A stretch of 64,000 nt of DNA from Novosphingobium barchaimii LL02 (GTDB lineage: Bacteria; Pseudomonadota; Alphaproteobacteria; Sphingomonadales; Sphingomonadaceae): contig NZ_KQ130453.1 of the NCBI RefSeq assembly GCF_001046635.1, positions 501,001-565,000 of the forward strand, written 5' to 3'. Within the stretch, counting starts at the first letter, position 1. Every line of letters starts with the position of its first letter. The position numbers were made by a program, and so were the translations under genes. This document shows positions 1-8,069 of the stretch, in pieces. The notes below the pieces were generated by a model that saw only the letters and a list, made by a program, of their open reading frames with translations, searched no databases and was not told where the DNA came from.

Positions 1-534
1 TTCCAGCTCGCTGCTGGGCGCCAGGTTGGTCAGCCGCACAGCGACCGCCGCGACCCCGATTTCCGCCAATGCGGCATCGCGCGCCAAGGCCGCCGCGACT
101 TGCAGGCGCAGGGGTTCCGGTCCGGCATCGAGCAGGGCGCGCACCGGCATCTGCGCCAGATATTGCAACACGGCCTGGTTGGCGATGCCGGTGATGCGCG
201 CCTCGATCTTGTCAACTGGCTCACCTTGCGGACGGCCTGTGCTGAGCGCGATGCTGAAATCGATCCGCTCCGCCAGCCGTTCGGGGTCAGTGACGTGCCA
301 GCCGATGGTGCCCTGGATCGAGACCGTCTGGAAATCCTGGCTGCGGCCTTTGACGAACAGCGTCATGTCGCGGTCGTCCATGGGAATTTCGGCGATGCTG
401 GCGGTTTCCGGGCGGAACCAGAAGACAAGCCCGCGCCCGCTCTGCCGGGGACGACCGCCGCGGTAGCGGATGACGTGGTTGCTGGCTTCGCTCCTGAGCT
501 GGGCGAGAAAGCCGAAGTTGTGGATCGTGGCCAT
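1..534 (-). CDS. SPFH/Band 7 domain protein, C-terminus cut by the window edge
   Basis: The reading frame is open from an ATG at 534 to base 1 with no stop, giving 178 residues of an unfinished protein. An AAGGAGG ribosome binding site lies just upstream. The segment resembles the SPFH/Band 7 fold: after a short N-terminal helix come residues such as FWFRPETASIAEIP, then VKGRSQDFQTVSIQGTI and a long amphipathic helix. Members of this family usually form membrane-associated or oligomeric scaffolds. No transmembrane helix or signal peptide is visible at this N-terminus, which fits the soluble or virus-inducible-like SPFH subgroup better than HflK/C. It follows the NrtR-type regulator by 18 bases on the same strand, so the two are probably cotranscribed. 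Its role next to NAD genes is unknown. Confidence 0.7.
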   Translation of the reverse strand, partial: MATIHNFGFLAQLRSEASNHVIRYRGGRPRQSGRGLVFWFRPETASIAEIPMDDRDMTLFVKGRSQDFQTVSIQGTIGWHVTDPERLAERIDFSIALSTGRPQGEPVDKIEARITGIANQAVLQYLAQMPVRALLDAGPEPLRLQVAAALARDAALAEIGVAAVAVRLTNLAPSSELE

Positions 535-552
535 GATGTCCTCCTTTTGGGG

Positions 553-1278
553 TCAGAGCGGTCTTTGGAAACGAAAGAGTTCGGCAGGGCGGTAGGAAGT
601 GCCTTCTTCCCGCGTGCCGGTCGCGGCGAGCCAGCCCCGGTCCTGCATCCGCCGCCGGAAAGCGGGCTTGTTGAGCGCGGTGCCCAGGATTGCCTCGTGC
701 ACGTCCTGAAGCTGGCGCAGGGTGAACAGTTCGGGCAGCAGCGCGAAGCCTATCTCGGAATAGTCCAGCTTGCCGCGCAGCCGCTGCACGGCAAGGGCAA
801 GAATCGCGGCATGGTCGAACGCCAGATCGATCGGCGTGCCGCCGGGCGTCGCTACGGTGATCGGACCACCTGCATCGCCGGCCCAGGGAACGTCTATGGC
901 GGCGGGCAGAAGCGCCGGATTCGCCGCCAGCGCTGCGGCAAAGTCCTGCTCGTTCAGCAAGGCCAGCCACGAGACGGTTATGACCCGCATTCGAGGATCG
1001 CGGTCCACCGCGCCGAATGTGTAGAGCTGTTCCAGGTGGGCTCTCTCAAGCCGGGCCTTTTCGTGAAGTGTCCGCTCGGCGGCGCTTTCCAGCGCCTCGT
1101 CGATCCCCACGAAGCTGCCCGGCAGCGCCCAGCGCTTCTTGAAGGGAGGATCGCGCCGTTCTTGAAGCAGCACCGCCGGGCGGCCTCCGCGCAGCCCCAT
1201 GAGGACCAGATCGACAGTGACCGATGGCCTTTCATAGGCGGCGGGGTCATACCCTTCGAGGAATACCGATTCCGTCAT
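553..1278 (-). CDS. nrtR: NrtR-type Nudix transcriptional regulator
   Basis: This 241-residue protein has an N-terminal Nudix-like domain (about 20-150) followed by a C-terminal winged-helix domain (about 155-235, including LLPELFTLRQLQDVHEAILG and the basic segment NKPAFRRRMQDRGWL). That order is the hallmark of NrtR, an ADP-ribose-responsive repressor of NAD synthesis and salvage genes. The Nudix box is present (GxxxxxESxxxAAxRxLxEKxRL, around residues 55-75) but lacks a canonical REUXEE core, as expected for regulators that bind rather than hydrolyse the ligand. It is divergent from a nicotinamidase gene 83 bases away, a classic NrtR target. An ADP-ribose pyrophosphatase with an extra domain is the alternative; context favours the regulator. 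Confidence 0.8.
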   Translation of the reverse strand: MTESVFLEGYDPAAYERPSVTVDLVLMGLRGGRPAVLLQERRDPPFKKRWALPGSFVGIDEALESAAERTLHEKARLERAHLEQLYTFGAVDRDPRMRVITVSWLALLNEQDFAAALAANPALLPAAIDVPWAGDAGGPITVATPGGTPIDLAFDHAAILALAVQRLRGKLDYSEIGFALLPELFTLRQLQDVHEAILGTALNKPAFRRRMQDRGWLAATGTREEGTSYRPAELFRFQRPL

Positions 1279-1287
1279 CGAACAAGC

Positions 1288-1333
1288 CTTATGTGCAAGA
1301 TGCGCTTTACTTATGTTTGATTCGGATATATGT
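1288..1333. promoter_or_regulatory. Divergent promoter region with three TATGT repeats between nrtR and pncA
   Basis: The 83 bases between the divergent starts are much more AT-rich than their flanks and carry three same-orientation TATGT elements at 1290-1294, 1312-1316 and 1329-1333. The first two belong to identical CTTATGT heptamers 22 bases apart. This is the natural place for an NrtR operator controlling both genes, but the repeats do not form a clean palindrome and the assignment is inference. Confidence 0.3.
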
Positions 1334-1361
1334 CAAGCGGCACGCAATTGAGGAGGTTTTA

Positions 1362-1958
1362 ATGGCGCGCTTCGTGATCGTGGTGGATACACAGAAAGAC
1401 TTCATGACGGCGCAGGGCGCACTCGGCGTTACCGGTGCGGAAGCGCTGGTGGAGCCTATGAACGCTTGGCTTGCGTCGCTCGATCCGCGCGATACGGCAG
1501 GTGTCCTGTTCACGTTCGACACGCATGAACCCGAAATCTACGCCGGCTCGATGGAGGCCGAGGCGTTTCCGATCCACTGCGTGCGTGGCAGCGAGGGCTG
1601 GGCGAACCTGCTGGATGCCGCCCTGATCGACCCTGCGATCCCGGTATGGCGGATCGAGAAGGGTGTGTTCGATATGTGGGCGGAGCCGGGGCTGGAAATC
1701 GAGGACGCGCGCGGTCTTCAGGCAGCGCCGATATCCCGCGAACCTTTCTTCGCAGACCTGAAGGCAAGCGACGTGGACGAGGTGACGGTGATCGGCGTCG
1801 CGGCCGACTACTGCGTGCGCTGGGCGATCGATGGCCTGATCGCACGCGGTTTCGCGGTTACCGTACCGGCGGCGTTGACGCGCGGGATCGAGCGGCAGAT
1901 CGAAACGGTGGCGGCGCAGGACTTCGCCGGAGCCCGTTTACAGGTAACGGCGGCCTGA
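1362..1958 (+). CDS. pncA: Nicotinamidase, isochorismatase-like cysteine hydrolase
   Basis: A 198-residue cysteine hydrolase that most likely deamidates nicotinamide to nicotinate in the cytoplasm for NAD salvage. The catalytic triad can be read directly: Asp9 in VVDTQKDF, Lys100 in RIEKGVF and the nucleophile Cys151 in VAADYCVRWA. Asp53 and His55 (TFDTHEP) and His72 (FPIHCVRGSEG) match the metal-binding and substrate region of nicotinamidases, and the HCVxGSEG motif favours nicotinamidase over isochorismatase. The ATG at 1362 is chosen over upstream in-frame codons because GAGGAGG precedes it by a good distance. Divergent from the NrtR-type regulator, which probably controls it. Confidence 0.85.
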   Translation: MARFVIVVDTQKDFMTAQGALGVTGAEALVEPMNAWLASLDPRDTAGVLFTFDTHEPEIYAGSMEAEAFPIHCVRGSEGWANLLDAALIDPAIPVWRIEKGVFDMWAEPGLEIEDARGLQAAPISREPFFADLKASDVDEVTVIGVAADYCVRWAIDGLIARGFAVTVPAALTRGIERQIETVAAQDFAGARLQVTAA

Positions 1959-1972
1959 CCCCTAAAACGCAG

Positions 1973-2004
1973 CGGGCCCCGGCGCGATGTCGCGCCGGGG
2001 CCCG
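1973..2004. terminator. Bidirectional hairpin terminator between pncA and fpr
   Basis: A perfect 14-base-pair GC-rich stem (1973-1986 with 1991-2004) closes a four-base ATGT loop between two convergent genes. There is no long T run on either side, so it may act as a barrier hairpin for both transcripts. Confidence 0.7.
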
Positions 2005-2028
2005 TATTGCATTCAGCCGGCGGGATCG

Positions 2029-2874
2029 TCAGCCGACGAATGCGCGCTCGATCACGAAGTCGGCAGGCTTGTTGTTGGAGCCTTCCACGAAGCCGAGGCC
2101 CTCGAGCATCGCGGCGATGTCCTTGTTCATGGCCATCGAACCGCAGAGCATCACGCGGTCGCTTTCGGGAACGAGGCGCGCCTCGCCCTTGAGACCCTCG
2201 AACAGGCGGCCGTTGTCGATCAGTGTGTTGATGCGCCCGGTAGTGTGGAAGTCCTCACGCGTGACGGTGGGTACGTAGGTCAACTGGAGCAGCGCCTGGT
2301 CCTCGACCAGCGGGTCGCCGGCAAGCTGGCTTTCCAGCTCTTCGCGGAAAGCGAGGTCAGCGACGGTGCGCACGGAGTGGACCACGATCACCTGCTCGAA
2401 CGCCTCATAGACGTCCGGGTCACGGATCAGCGAGAGGAACGGCGCGAGGCCGGTGCCCGAGCCGAACAGAAACAGGCGTTTGCCAGGCGAAAGCGCGTCG
2501 GTCACCAGCGTGCCGACCGGCTTGCGGCCAAGATAGATGTGGTCGCCCGGCTGGATCTTCTGCAGCTTGGAAGTCAGCGGGCCGTCCTCAACCTTGATCG
2601 AGAGGAACTCGATTTCCTCTGCCCAAGAGGGGCTGGCGATCGAATACGCACGCAGCAACGGCTTGCCGTTGTCGCCCTGAAGGCCGATCATGATGAACTC
2701 GCCCGAGCGGAAGCGGAACGAGGCAGGCCGCGTGATCTTGAAGCTGAAGAGGTGGTCGTTCCAGTGATGGACCGAAAGAACCTCTTCCACGGTCAGGGCG
2801 GCAGTAGGCTCAAGGACAATCGGCTCCAGCGTGGTGGAAGCCAGGGTAGCCGCCTCGGCCTTGTGATCGCTCAT
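2029..2874 (-). CDS. fpr: Ferredoxin--NADP reductase family flavoprotein
   Basis: A 281-residue FAD/NAD(P) oxidoreductase of the bacterial Fpr type, close to the family's usual 255-280 residues. The FAD-binding barrel includes RAYSIAS (the RxYS motif) near residue 78. The NAD(P) domain contains FGSGTGLAPFLSLIRD, and the C-terminus carries LCGSMAMNKD and ends in ERAFVG, as in subclass I bacterial enzymes whose last residues stack on the flavin. It would move electrons between NADPH and a ferredoxin, flavodoxin or haem/iron partner. An ATG at 2874 is preferred to the in-frame TTG at 2877. It starts five bases after the Cys-containing 147-residue protein, so it is the last gene of an operon that may begin with the TonB receptor. 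That context suggests reductive release or use of an imported metal or cofactor; this is inference. Confidence 0.85.
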   Translation of the reverse strand: MSDHKAEAATLASTTLEPIVLEPTAALTVEEVLSVHHWNDHLFSFKITRPASFRFRSGEFIMIGLQGDNGKPLLRAYSIASPSWAEEIEFLSIKVEDGPLTSKLQKIQPGDHIYLGRKPVGTLVTDALSPGKRLFLFGSGTGLAPFLSLIRDPDVYEAFEQVIVVHSVRTVADLAFREELESQLAGDPLVEDQALLQLTYVPTVTREDFHTTGRINTLIDNGRLFEGLKGEARLVPESDRVMLCGSMAMNKDIAAMLEGLGFVEGSNNKPADFVIERAFVG

Positions 2875-2879
2875 CAACT

Positions 2880-3323
2880 TCAGTCCTCGATATTCTGCGG
2901 GTTAATCAGGGATATGCCGAAGCCGGCGATGGTCATCGCGGCACTGGCACGGGACATTGCCTGCGCGACCGCGGCCACCGTGTCCGCCGGCACGACGAGC
3001 GACAGAGTCGCACGCACGTTCTCGCGGCGCCCTATACCGACATCGCGCCAAAGCGCAAGCAGCATGGCCTCATGCTCGGCAATCCGGCAGCACCCCATCG
3101 GTGCCAGCATGACACGTTCGCCGGCCCGGTGGCTGAGCAGCGACATGGCGATATGAAAGTCAGGCAGGACGGCTTGGGCGTTAAATCCGGCGAAAGCACG
3201 GCACAGCGAGTGCGCGGGGCAGTTGCCCGTGGCAGCACAATGGACCCAGCCGCGCATGGCCCAGAGCAGGAAGCGCCCGTCGTTGTCGAGTTCGGTGACG
3301 GGGCGGTCGATGAAGTCGTACAT
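2880..3323 (-). CDS. Unknown cysteine-containing protein, 147 aa
   Basis: I do not recognise a named family. The protein has a HCAATGNCPAHSLC cluster (residues about 28-41) and a MGCC pair near residue 77, with conserved-looking His and Glu (AEHE) just after it. Five or more closely placed cysteines and histidines suggest metal or cofactor binding. No signal peptide or membrane helix is seen; the C-terminal third contains an Ala/Val-rich helix. It sits tightly between the DUF6607 gene (18 bases upstream) and fpr (a few bases downstream), so it is almost certainly translated as part of the same unit. A redox or metal role with the flavoprotein is inference from that spacing. Confidence 0.7.
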   Translation of the reverse strand: MYDFIDRPVTELDNDGRFLLWAMRGWVHCAATGNCPAHSLCRAFAGFNAQAVLPDFHIAMSLLSHRAGERVMLAPMGCCRIAEHEAMLLALWRDVGIGRRENVRATLSLVVPADTVAAVAQAMSRASAAMTIAGFGISLINPQNIED

Positions 3324-3341
3324 GGGGCGGTGCTCCTGAAC

Positions 3342-4322
3342 CTAGATCTTGCGGGTGTTGGCGGCGATCAGCTTGCGGGCTTCGGCCGCTGCCTCGGCGG
3401 TCTTGATCCTGCCTGCCTGGATCTCGTCCGCGAGTTCCATCAGGCGCCCGCTGATGACGGTGCCGGTATCGGCCTTTTCGTCCACGGCGATGCCGCCTTT
3501 CGCCTCTGCCACGCAGGCCCATTCGGCGCGAACCTGGGCCCAGTAGTCCTTGGTCGCAACCCAATAGTCGTCGGCAGCCTTGACGTCGTAGCCGTCGAAG
3601 CGGGTGTAGGTGTTGAGCAGATATTCCTGAACGATGGGGACGAGTTTGCCGTCCTTGAGGCCCATCTTGGTGTTGTCCTGCCAGTGAATCCATCCGTCTG
3701 GCGTATTCTGGTGCCGGTTGATGGAAAGGTAGCGGTCGTAGACCGGATTGCGCACGGCATCGCGGCGGGCAAGCGGGCGCCAGGTCCAGTTGGACCGCCA
3801 GCGGCGCACCCCGCCTTGCGTTTCGAATTGGCCCCAGCCGCCGTAACGCGGGGAATCGTCGACCTGGAAAACCGTCTGCGACCAGCGTCCGGTACGGAAT
3901 TTCTCGGGGACGTCCACCCACTTCCAGGTATTGCGGTCGGCATAGACGAGGACGCGCGTGGGCTCGTATTCCCAGTCCTGGCGCCAGTGCTTGATGACCA
4001 TGGTCCGGCCTTCATGTTCGGCCACCAGCATGTGCTGGAGTACGATCTTGCGCCCGGTATCCTCGATCACGCGGACCACTTCGTCTCCGCCGGAAATCTT
4101 GCGTTCCAGCGGAGTGTAACCGGCGACCCAAGGCGTCGATTCCTGCATGTCGAAGCGCACCTTGAAGGTGCCTGCCATGGCCAGGATGTCGACGTGGTCC
4201 TGCTCGAAACCGGCGGCGGCCTTGTCGGCGCTGACCGGCGGATGGGCCACGGCCGGGCCTGAGCCCAGTGCGATCGAAAACAGGCCGGTTGCAAGAAGAG
4301 TCTTGATGCGGTTCATCGGCAT
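3342..4322 (-). CDS. Secreted DUF6607-family protein
   Basis: A 326-residue exported protein of the family I know as DUF6607. The N-terminus, starting at the ATG at 4322 with an AGGA site six bases upstream, is a signal peptide (MPMNRIKTLLATGLFSIALG, cleavage after AVA-H). The mature part is rich in Trp and Tyr (WRQDWEYEP, WTWRPLARRDAV, INRHQNTPDGWIHWQDNT), typical of a periplasmic beta-sheet protein. Longer in-frame starts up to 4466 are rejected because they would bury the signal peptide. Function is not established. It lies downstream of a TonB-dependent receptor and upstream of the Cys protein and flavoprotein, so a role in handling a ligand that enters by the receptor is plausible but inferred. 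Confidence 0.8.
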   Translation of the reverse strand: MPMNRIKTLLATGLFSIALGSGPAVAHPPVSADKAAAGFEQDHVDILAMAGTFKVRFDMQESTPWVAGYTPLERKISGGDEVVRVIEDTGRKIVLQHMLVAEHEGRTMVIKHWRQDWEYEPTRVLVYADRNTWKWVDVPEKFRTGRWSQTVFQVDDSPRYGGWGQFETQGGVRRWRSNWTWRPLARRDAVRNPVYDRYLSINRHQNTPDGWIHWQDNTKMGLKDGKLVPIVQEYLLNTYTRFDGYDVKAADDYWVATKDYWAQVRAEWACVAEAKGGIAVDEKADTGTVISGRLMELADEIQAGRIKTAEAAAEARKLIAANTRKI

Positions 4323-4472
4323 GTATGTTCCTGTGGTGCCAGTCGCACCGGACGTTCGGAGCGATGGACTGGAGATCCCAGCTGCTGGGGTGCCCGCCGC
4401 GCCGCGACCCCGGAGACGGACAATATCGGCAACATTAGCGGCAAAAAGAATCGCAGTACCCATCAACGTCGT

Positions 4473-4496
4473 AATCGCTATTGCGATGCAATCGCA
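4473..4496. promoter_or_regulatory. Candidate operator upstream of the DUF6607 operon
   Basis: The region between the receptor terminator and the DUF6607 start contains alternating GCGAT/ATCGC units. The clearest is a perfect inverted repeat, TGCGAT-3-ATCGCA, at 4482-4496. An overlapping ATCGC at 4474-4478 pairs with the same GCGAT. The architecture is like a Fur-family site, but base identities do not match a consensus I can cite, so the cognate regulator is unknown. Confidence 0.35.
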
Positions 4497-4580
4497 TATT
4501 CTTTCTCTCTGCCCATCGGGGTGCGGGCAGTCAAGTCTTGTCGGAGGGGAATAGGGTCGGCCGGCGCGTCAGCGCACCTG

Positions 4581-4618
4581 AAAAAGCTGCGGGCCGGTGC
4601 ATCGCTGCACCGACCCGC
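4581..4618 (-). terminator. Rho-independent terminator of the TonB receptor gene
   Basis: On the minus strand a stem of seven plus five base pairs with one internal mismatch (4589-4601 with 4606-4618, loop GCGA) is followed by five T residues (complement of 4581-4585). It separates the receptor from the DUF6607 gene, so the downstream genes need either read-through or the promoter in 4323-4580. Confidence 0.75.
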
Positions 4619-4645
4619 CTTGTGTACCGTAGGATCAGGCCCCGA

Positions 4646-6967
4646 TCAGAAGTCAGCAGTTGCGCTGAAGATCATCGTACGCGGGGTGCCGATCCAGGCG
4701 TAGTTGCCCGAGATACCACCAAGGTAGCTCTCGTCGGTGAGGTTGGTGATGTTGAGCGAGAACTCCAGCGCCTTGAAACGGTCGCTCAGCGCCTGCCCCT
4801 TCACCGCTACCGAGAGGTCGGTGAGGAAATTATTCTTGGCCGTCCAGCTGTTGTCCGCGTTGACGAAGCGGTTGCCGGTGTACTTGCCGGTCAGGCCCAG
4901 CTTGACCGGTCCATAGGTATAGGTGCCCGAGAGCACCCACATGTCCTTTGGAATGCCTGCAACGCGGTTGCCGGCCGTTACGCCCTGTTCGGCATCAAGT
5001 TCGGTGCTGCCCGTGCCGCGATAGGTGGCGTCGATGTGGGTGTAGGCGCCGTAGAGGCTGACGCCTGCCACCGGCCGCACGTTGGCGAGCAGTTCGAAGC
5101 CTTCGGAATCGATGCCACCGGCATTGAAGAACCGGCCGTCGCCTTCGCTCAGATAATCCGGGCCGGCCGAGGTCGAGGACGGCACGAAGATCACCTGGTT
5201 GGAGAACTTGCTCTTGAACCAGGTGGCCGAGGCGTTGAAGATCGGGCTGGCGTAACGCACGCCCGCTTCCCAGTTCTCGGCGGTTTCGGGCTCGATGTTC
5301 TCGATGGCGTTGGCGCTGTATTCGAGCAGGGTATCGCTCAGCGCCTTGAAATTCTCGGAATAGCCGCCGAATACGTCGAGGCCGTCGACCGGTTCGACCT
5401 TGACGCCGCCGGACCACAGCACCTTCGACTTCGACTTGGTCTTCAGGTTCGGGGTTTCTCCGAACAGGTCCTCGCGGTCGATGTGGTTGATGAACTGCTT
5501 GGCGCCGACATTGGCGGTGACCGGGCCGACCTGGACCTGCTCCTCCACGTACCACTTGAAGGTGGTCTGCGGATACTTGCGGTCGTACTGGGTCCAGTAC
5601 GGCGCTGCGTCATAGGCAGGGCCGACCCGGGTGTCGGTGACGTGGTGCCAGTCGCGCCATTCGCGGCGGTTGGTGTCTTCGTACCAAAGACCGCCGCGCA
5701 AGGTGTTCTCGACCATGCCGAACTGCGCGTTCCATGCCGCGTCGGCGGTGCCGCCGAGGCGGTCCTTGCGGTAATGGGTGTGGCGGTACGACTGCTGCCA
5801 CAGGAAGCTGGCGGCCGTGGTGGGATCGACCGCCGCGCCGGAGGCATTGGTGGCATAATAGACCGGCGTGCCGGAGCCTGCGGGCAGGCCGGCCCACCAT
5901 GCGGGTGTACCCTTGACCGAACCGCCCGAGATTTCGCTCTGTGGGCCGGTGCCATCCTGGATCACGTCGACGATGTAGGGCGGGGCCCAGTCACCGCGGC
6001 CGGCCATGTCATGGTAGTAGACCGAGGCCTTGAGATCGACCGCATCGGCGATCGTGGTCTCGCCCTTGAGGTAGGCGAAGAAGTTCTTGCGCTTGGTGTT
6101 CCAGACCTGGCGATACTGCTGGTCGGCCGCAGGCACGCCGGTCCACACGCCGACGAGGCCGTCGGAATTGGGATTGGCGGCGAACTGCGCCTCCGAGTAC
6201 ATCTGGTCGTAGTTGCTTTCGAACGCCTCGTCATAGCTGACATAGCCGGTCAGCTTGACGGGCGTGTCGACGATGAACTTGCCCGCGAAGTTGTCGCGGC
6301 GGTTGTTCGCCGAGCCTTCCATCCAGTCGGTGGCTTGCTGGTGCGAATAGGAAATCCAAGCCTTGGCGACGCCGCCGATCAGACCGGTGTCGACGCGGCC
6401 GTAATAGCGGCTTGCGTCAAAGTCGCCGACCGAGCCGGATAGGCGCACGTTGAATTCGTCTTTCGGGTCCGAGGTGACGAAATTGATCGTGCCGCCAAGC
6501 GCTTCGTTCGAGCGCGAGGCGATGTCGGCGGTACCCTGGAAAACCTCCACCGTGCCGATGTTCATGGTGTCGACGAAGCGGCCGGCCTTGGAGCCGCCGC
6601 CGTAGCCCGAGCCGCCGTTGGGCAGTCCGTCGATGGTCAGACCGACCTGCTGCGTATCGAGGTTGGTCTGGTAGCCGCGGATCGAATAGGTGGTCGACCA
6701 GTCGTCGAAGCCGAAGGCGTCGCCCTCGTTGACCTGCACGCCGGGCAGGGTGCCGATGAGGTCGATCGCGGAGGCGACCGGCGACTTGTCGTCCAGCAGG
6801 TTCTCGTCGAGGGCGGCGTTGTTGTAGGTTGTGCGCTGGCCGGTGACGACGATGGCGTCGGCTTCGTCGGCAGCATCCGCCTCGTCGGCGAAGGCGGGCG
6901 TGGCGGCGGCGATCGCGGCGAAGCTGACGCCCAGAATGCAGAAATTACGGATCGATGTGGTGCGCAT
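4646..6967 (-). CDS. TonB-dependent outer-membrane receptor
   Basis: A 773-residue TonB-dependent receptor. Residues 1-27 are a signal peptide ending in AFA. A TonB-box-like ADAIVVTGQR follows at about 36-45, then the plug domain (SPVASAIDLIGTLPGVQV, YSIRGYQTN, VEVFQGTADIASRS) and a 22-strand barrel ending in the expected terminal Phe (FSATADF). It should import a ligand across the outer membrane using TonB energy. Substrate is not readable from sequence. The downstream genes for a secreted DUF6607 protein, a Cys-containing protein and an Fpr-like reductase suggest a metal, haem or redox-active ligand. A hairpin terminator follows the gene. Confidence 0.9.
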   Translation of the reverse strand: MRTTSIRNFCILGVSFAAIAAATPAFADEADAADEADAIVVTGQRTTYNNAALDENLLDDKSPVASAIDLIGTLPGVQVNEGDAFGFDDWSTTYSIRGYQTNLDTQQVGLTIDGLPNGGSGYGGGSKAGRFVDTMNIGTVEVFQGTADIASRSNEALGGTINFVTSDPKDEFNVRLSGSVGDFDASRYYGRVDTGLIGGVAKAWISYSHQQATDWMEGSANNRRDNFAGKFIVDTPVKLTGYVSYDEAFESNYDQMYSEAQFAANPNSDGLVGVWTGVPAADQQYRQVWNTKRKNFFAYLKGETTIADAVDLKASVYYHDMAGRGDWAPPYIVDVIQDGTGPQSEISGGSVKGTPAWWAGLPAGSGTPVYYATNASGAAVDPTTAASFLWQQSYRHTHYRKDRLGGTADAAWNAQFGMVENTLRGGLWYEDTNRREWRDWHHVTDTRVGPAYDAAPYWTQYDRKYPQTTFKWYVEEQVQVGPVTANVGAKQFINHIDREDLFGETPNLKTKSKSKVLWSGGVKVEPVDGLDVFGGYSENFKALSDTLLEYSANAIENIEPETAENWEAGVRYASPIFNASATWFKSKFSNQVIFVPSSTSAGPDYLSEGDGRFFNAGGIDSEGFELLANVRPVAGVSLYGAYTHIDATYRGTGSTELDAEQGVTAGNRVAGIPKDMWVLSGTYTYGPVKLGLTGKYTGNRFVNADNSWTAKNNFLTDLSVAVKGQALSDRFKALEFSLNITNLTDESYLGGISGNYAWIGTPRTMIFSATADF

Positions 6968-7157
6968 GGCTGAAAACCCCCTGTGCCAGTTCTTGTGCGA
7001 CGCAGCATCTGGGCGTGTTTTCTGACGTGGTGCAGACAGTTTCAGGACAGTTCAGGGTCGCTATCTTGACCGTCTTTCGACCTTTCGATGACAGGCGGCG
7101 TCTTCACACTGTAACTGGCTGAGCGCATTGGACGCCGCGATCAGCTGCGGGGTAGCC

Positions 7158-7898
7158 ATGACCGAAACCAAGCGCCTTCTTGCCTCGATCCATGATGTCG
7201 GCCCCGGTTTCGAGCGCGAGGTGGAACAGCTTGCCGCGCTGCTCGAACGACGGCTGGGCGGCCCGCGCTTCGCGATGCTGGTGGTTCCCGATCACTGGGG
7301 GCGTCACCCGCTGGACAGCGCTCCGGCTTTCAAGGCGCGGCTGCGGGCCTGGTCGGATGCGGGAGTGGAGATGTTCGTGCATGGCTGGTTCCACCGCGAT
7401 TACGCCGAGCATCGCGGCCTCGCCCGCATCAAGGCACGCCACATGACGGCATCGGAGGGGGAGTTCCTGGGGCTGGAGGAAGCCGAGGCTCTGCGCCGCA
7501 TGTACAAGGGCAGGGCGCTTGTCGAAGACGCGACGGGCCGCGCGGCGGCGGGATTCATTGCCCCGGCGTGGCTCTATGGTCCCGGAGCGCGCGCGGCGCT
7601 GCGTCGATCCGGGCTGGCTTTGGCGGAGGACCACTGGCGGGTCTGGGACGCGGCCAGCGACAAAGTACTGGCGCGCGGCCCGGTGATTACCTGGGCCAGT
7701 CGCAGCGCGGCACGCACGGTTTCTTCCATCGCCTTTGCCGGGCTGGCGCGGCAGGTTCTGCCGGTCCTGCCGACGGTGCGGATCGCGGTGCATCCTGGCG
7801 ATGTCACCAAACCCGAGCTGATCGCCAGCATCGATACCACGCTGGCGCGTTTCGCGCGTAGCCACGAACCTTCCCGCTATGCGCAGATTCATGTCTGA
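7158..7898 (+). CDS. DUF2334-type polysaccharide deacetylase-like protein
   Basis: A 246-residue protein of the DUF2334 branch of the polysaccharide deacetylase (CE4-like) superfamily. The N-terminal SIHDVGPGF contains the catalytic/metal Asp of the family. A second motif is MFVHGWFHRDY (residues about 78-88, with the metal His residues), followed by GFIAPAWLYGP, which matches the substrate-loop motif R/FxPPxxxxG, and AVHPGDV near the C-terminus. No signal peptide is seen, so it may act on a cytoplasmic or lipid-linked substrate. ATG 7158 is preferred to the TTG at 7128. It begins a rightward cluster with two glycosyltransferases, so N-deacetylation of a glycan intermediate is a reasonable inference. 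Confidence 0.75.
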   Translation: MTETKRLLASIHDVGPGFEREVEQLAALLERRLGGPRFAMLVVPDHWGRHPLDSAPAFKARLRAWSDAGVEMFVHGWFHRDYAEHRGLARIKARHMTASEGEFLGLEEAEALRRMYKGRALVEDATGRAAAGFIAPAWLYGPGARAALRRSGLALAEDHWRVWDAASDKVLARGPVITWASRSAARTVSSIAFAGLARQVLPVLPTVRIAVHPGDVTKPELIASIDTTLARFARSHEPSRYAQIHV

Positions 7899-8069
7899 CA
7901 CTTCCCATTACGGTTCGAAGGCGTTGGCGTGTCGGTGAGGCGACCGGCCGTATCGCCGTCACAAACCCGAAATCATCGTTCCATAGAGGGCCGCTGGTAA
8001 CGAACTCATTTCCCTCCCGTCCTGCGCGGGCCGGAGCGGATAAGGACGGCGGGGCGGCGTCTGACGGAC

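Noticed and set aside
100-1320. Long plus-strand frame (406 codons) across the SPFH and NrtR genes
   Set aside because: It is antisense to two well-supported minus-strand genes, has an abnormal His/Arg/Gln-rich composition and no family match.
4481-6442. 653-codon plus-strand frame opposite the TonB receptor
   Set aside because: A shadow of the receptor caused by high-GC codon bias; the receptor's signal peptide, plug and terminal Phe settle the coding strand.
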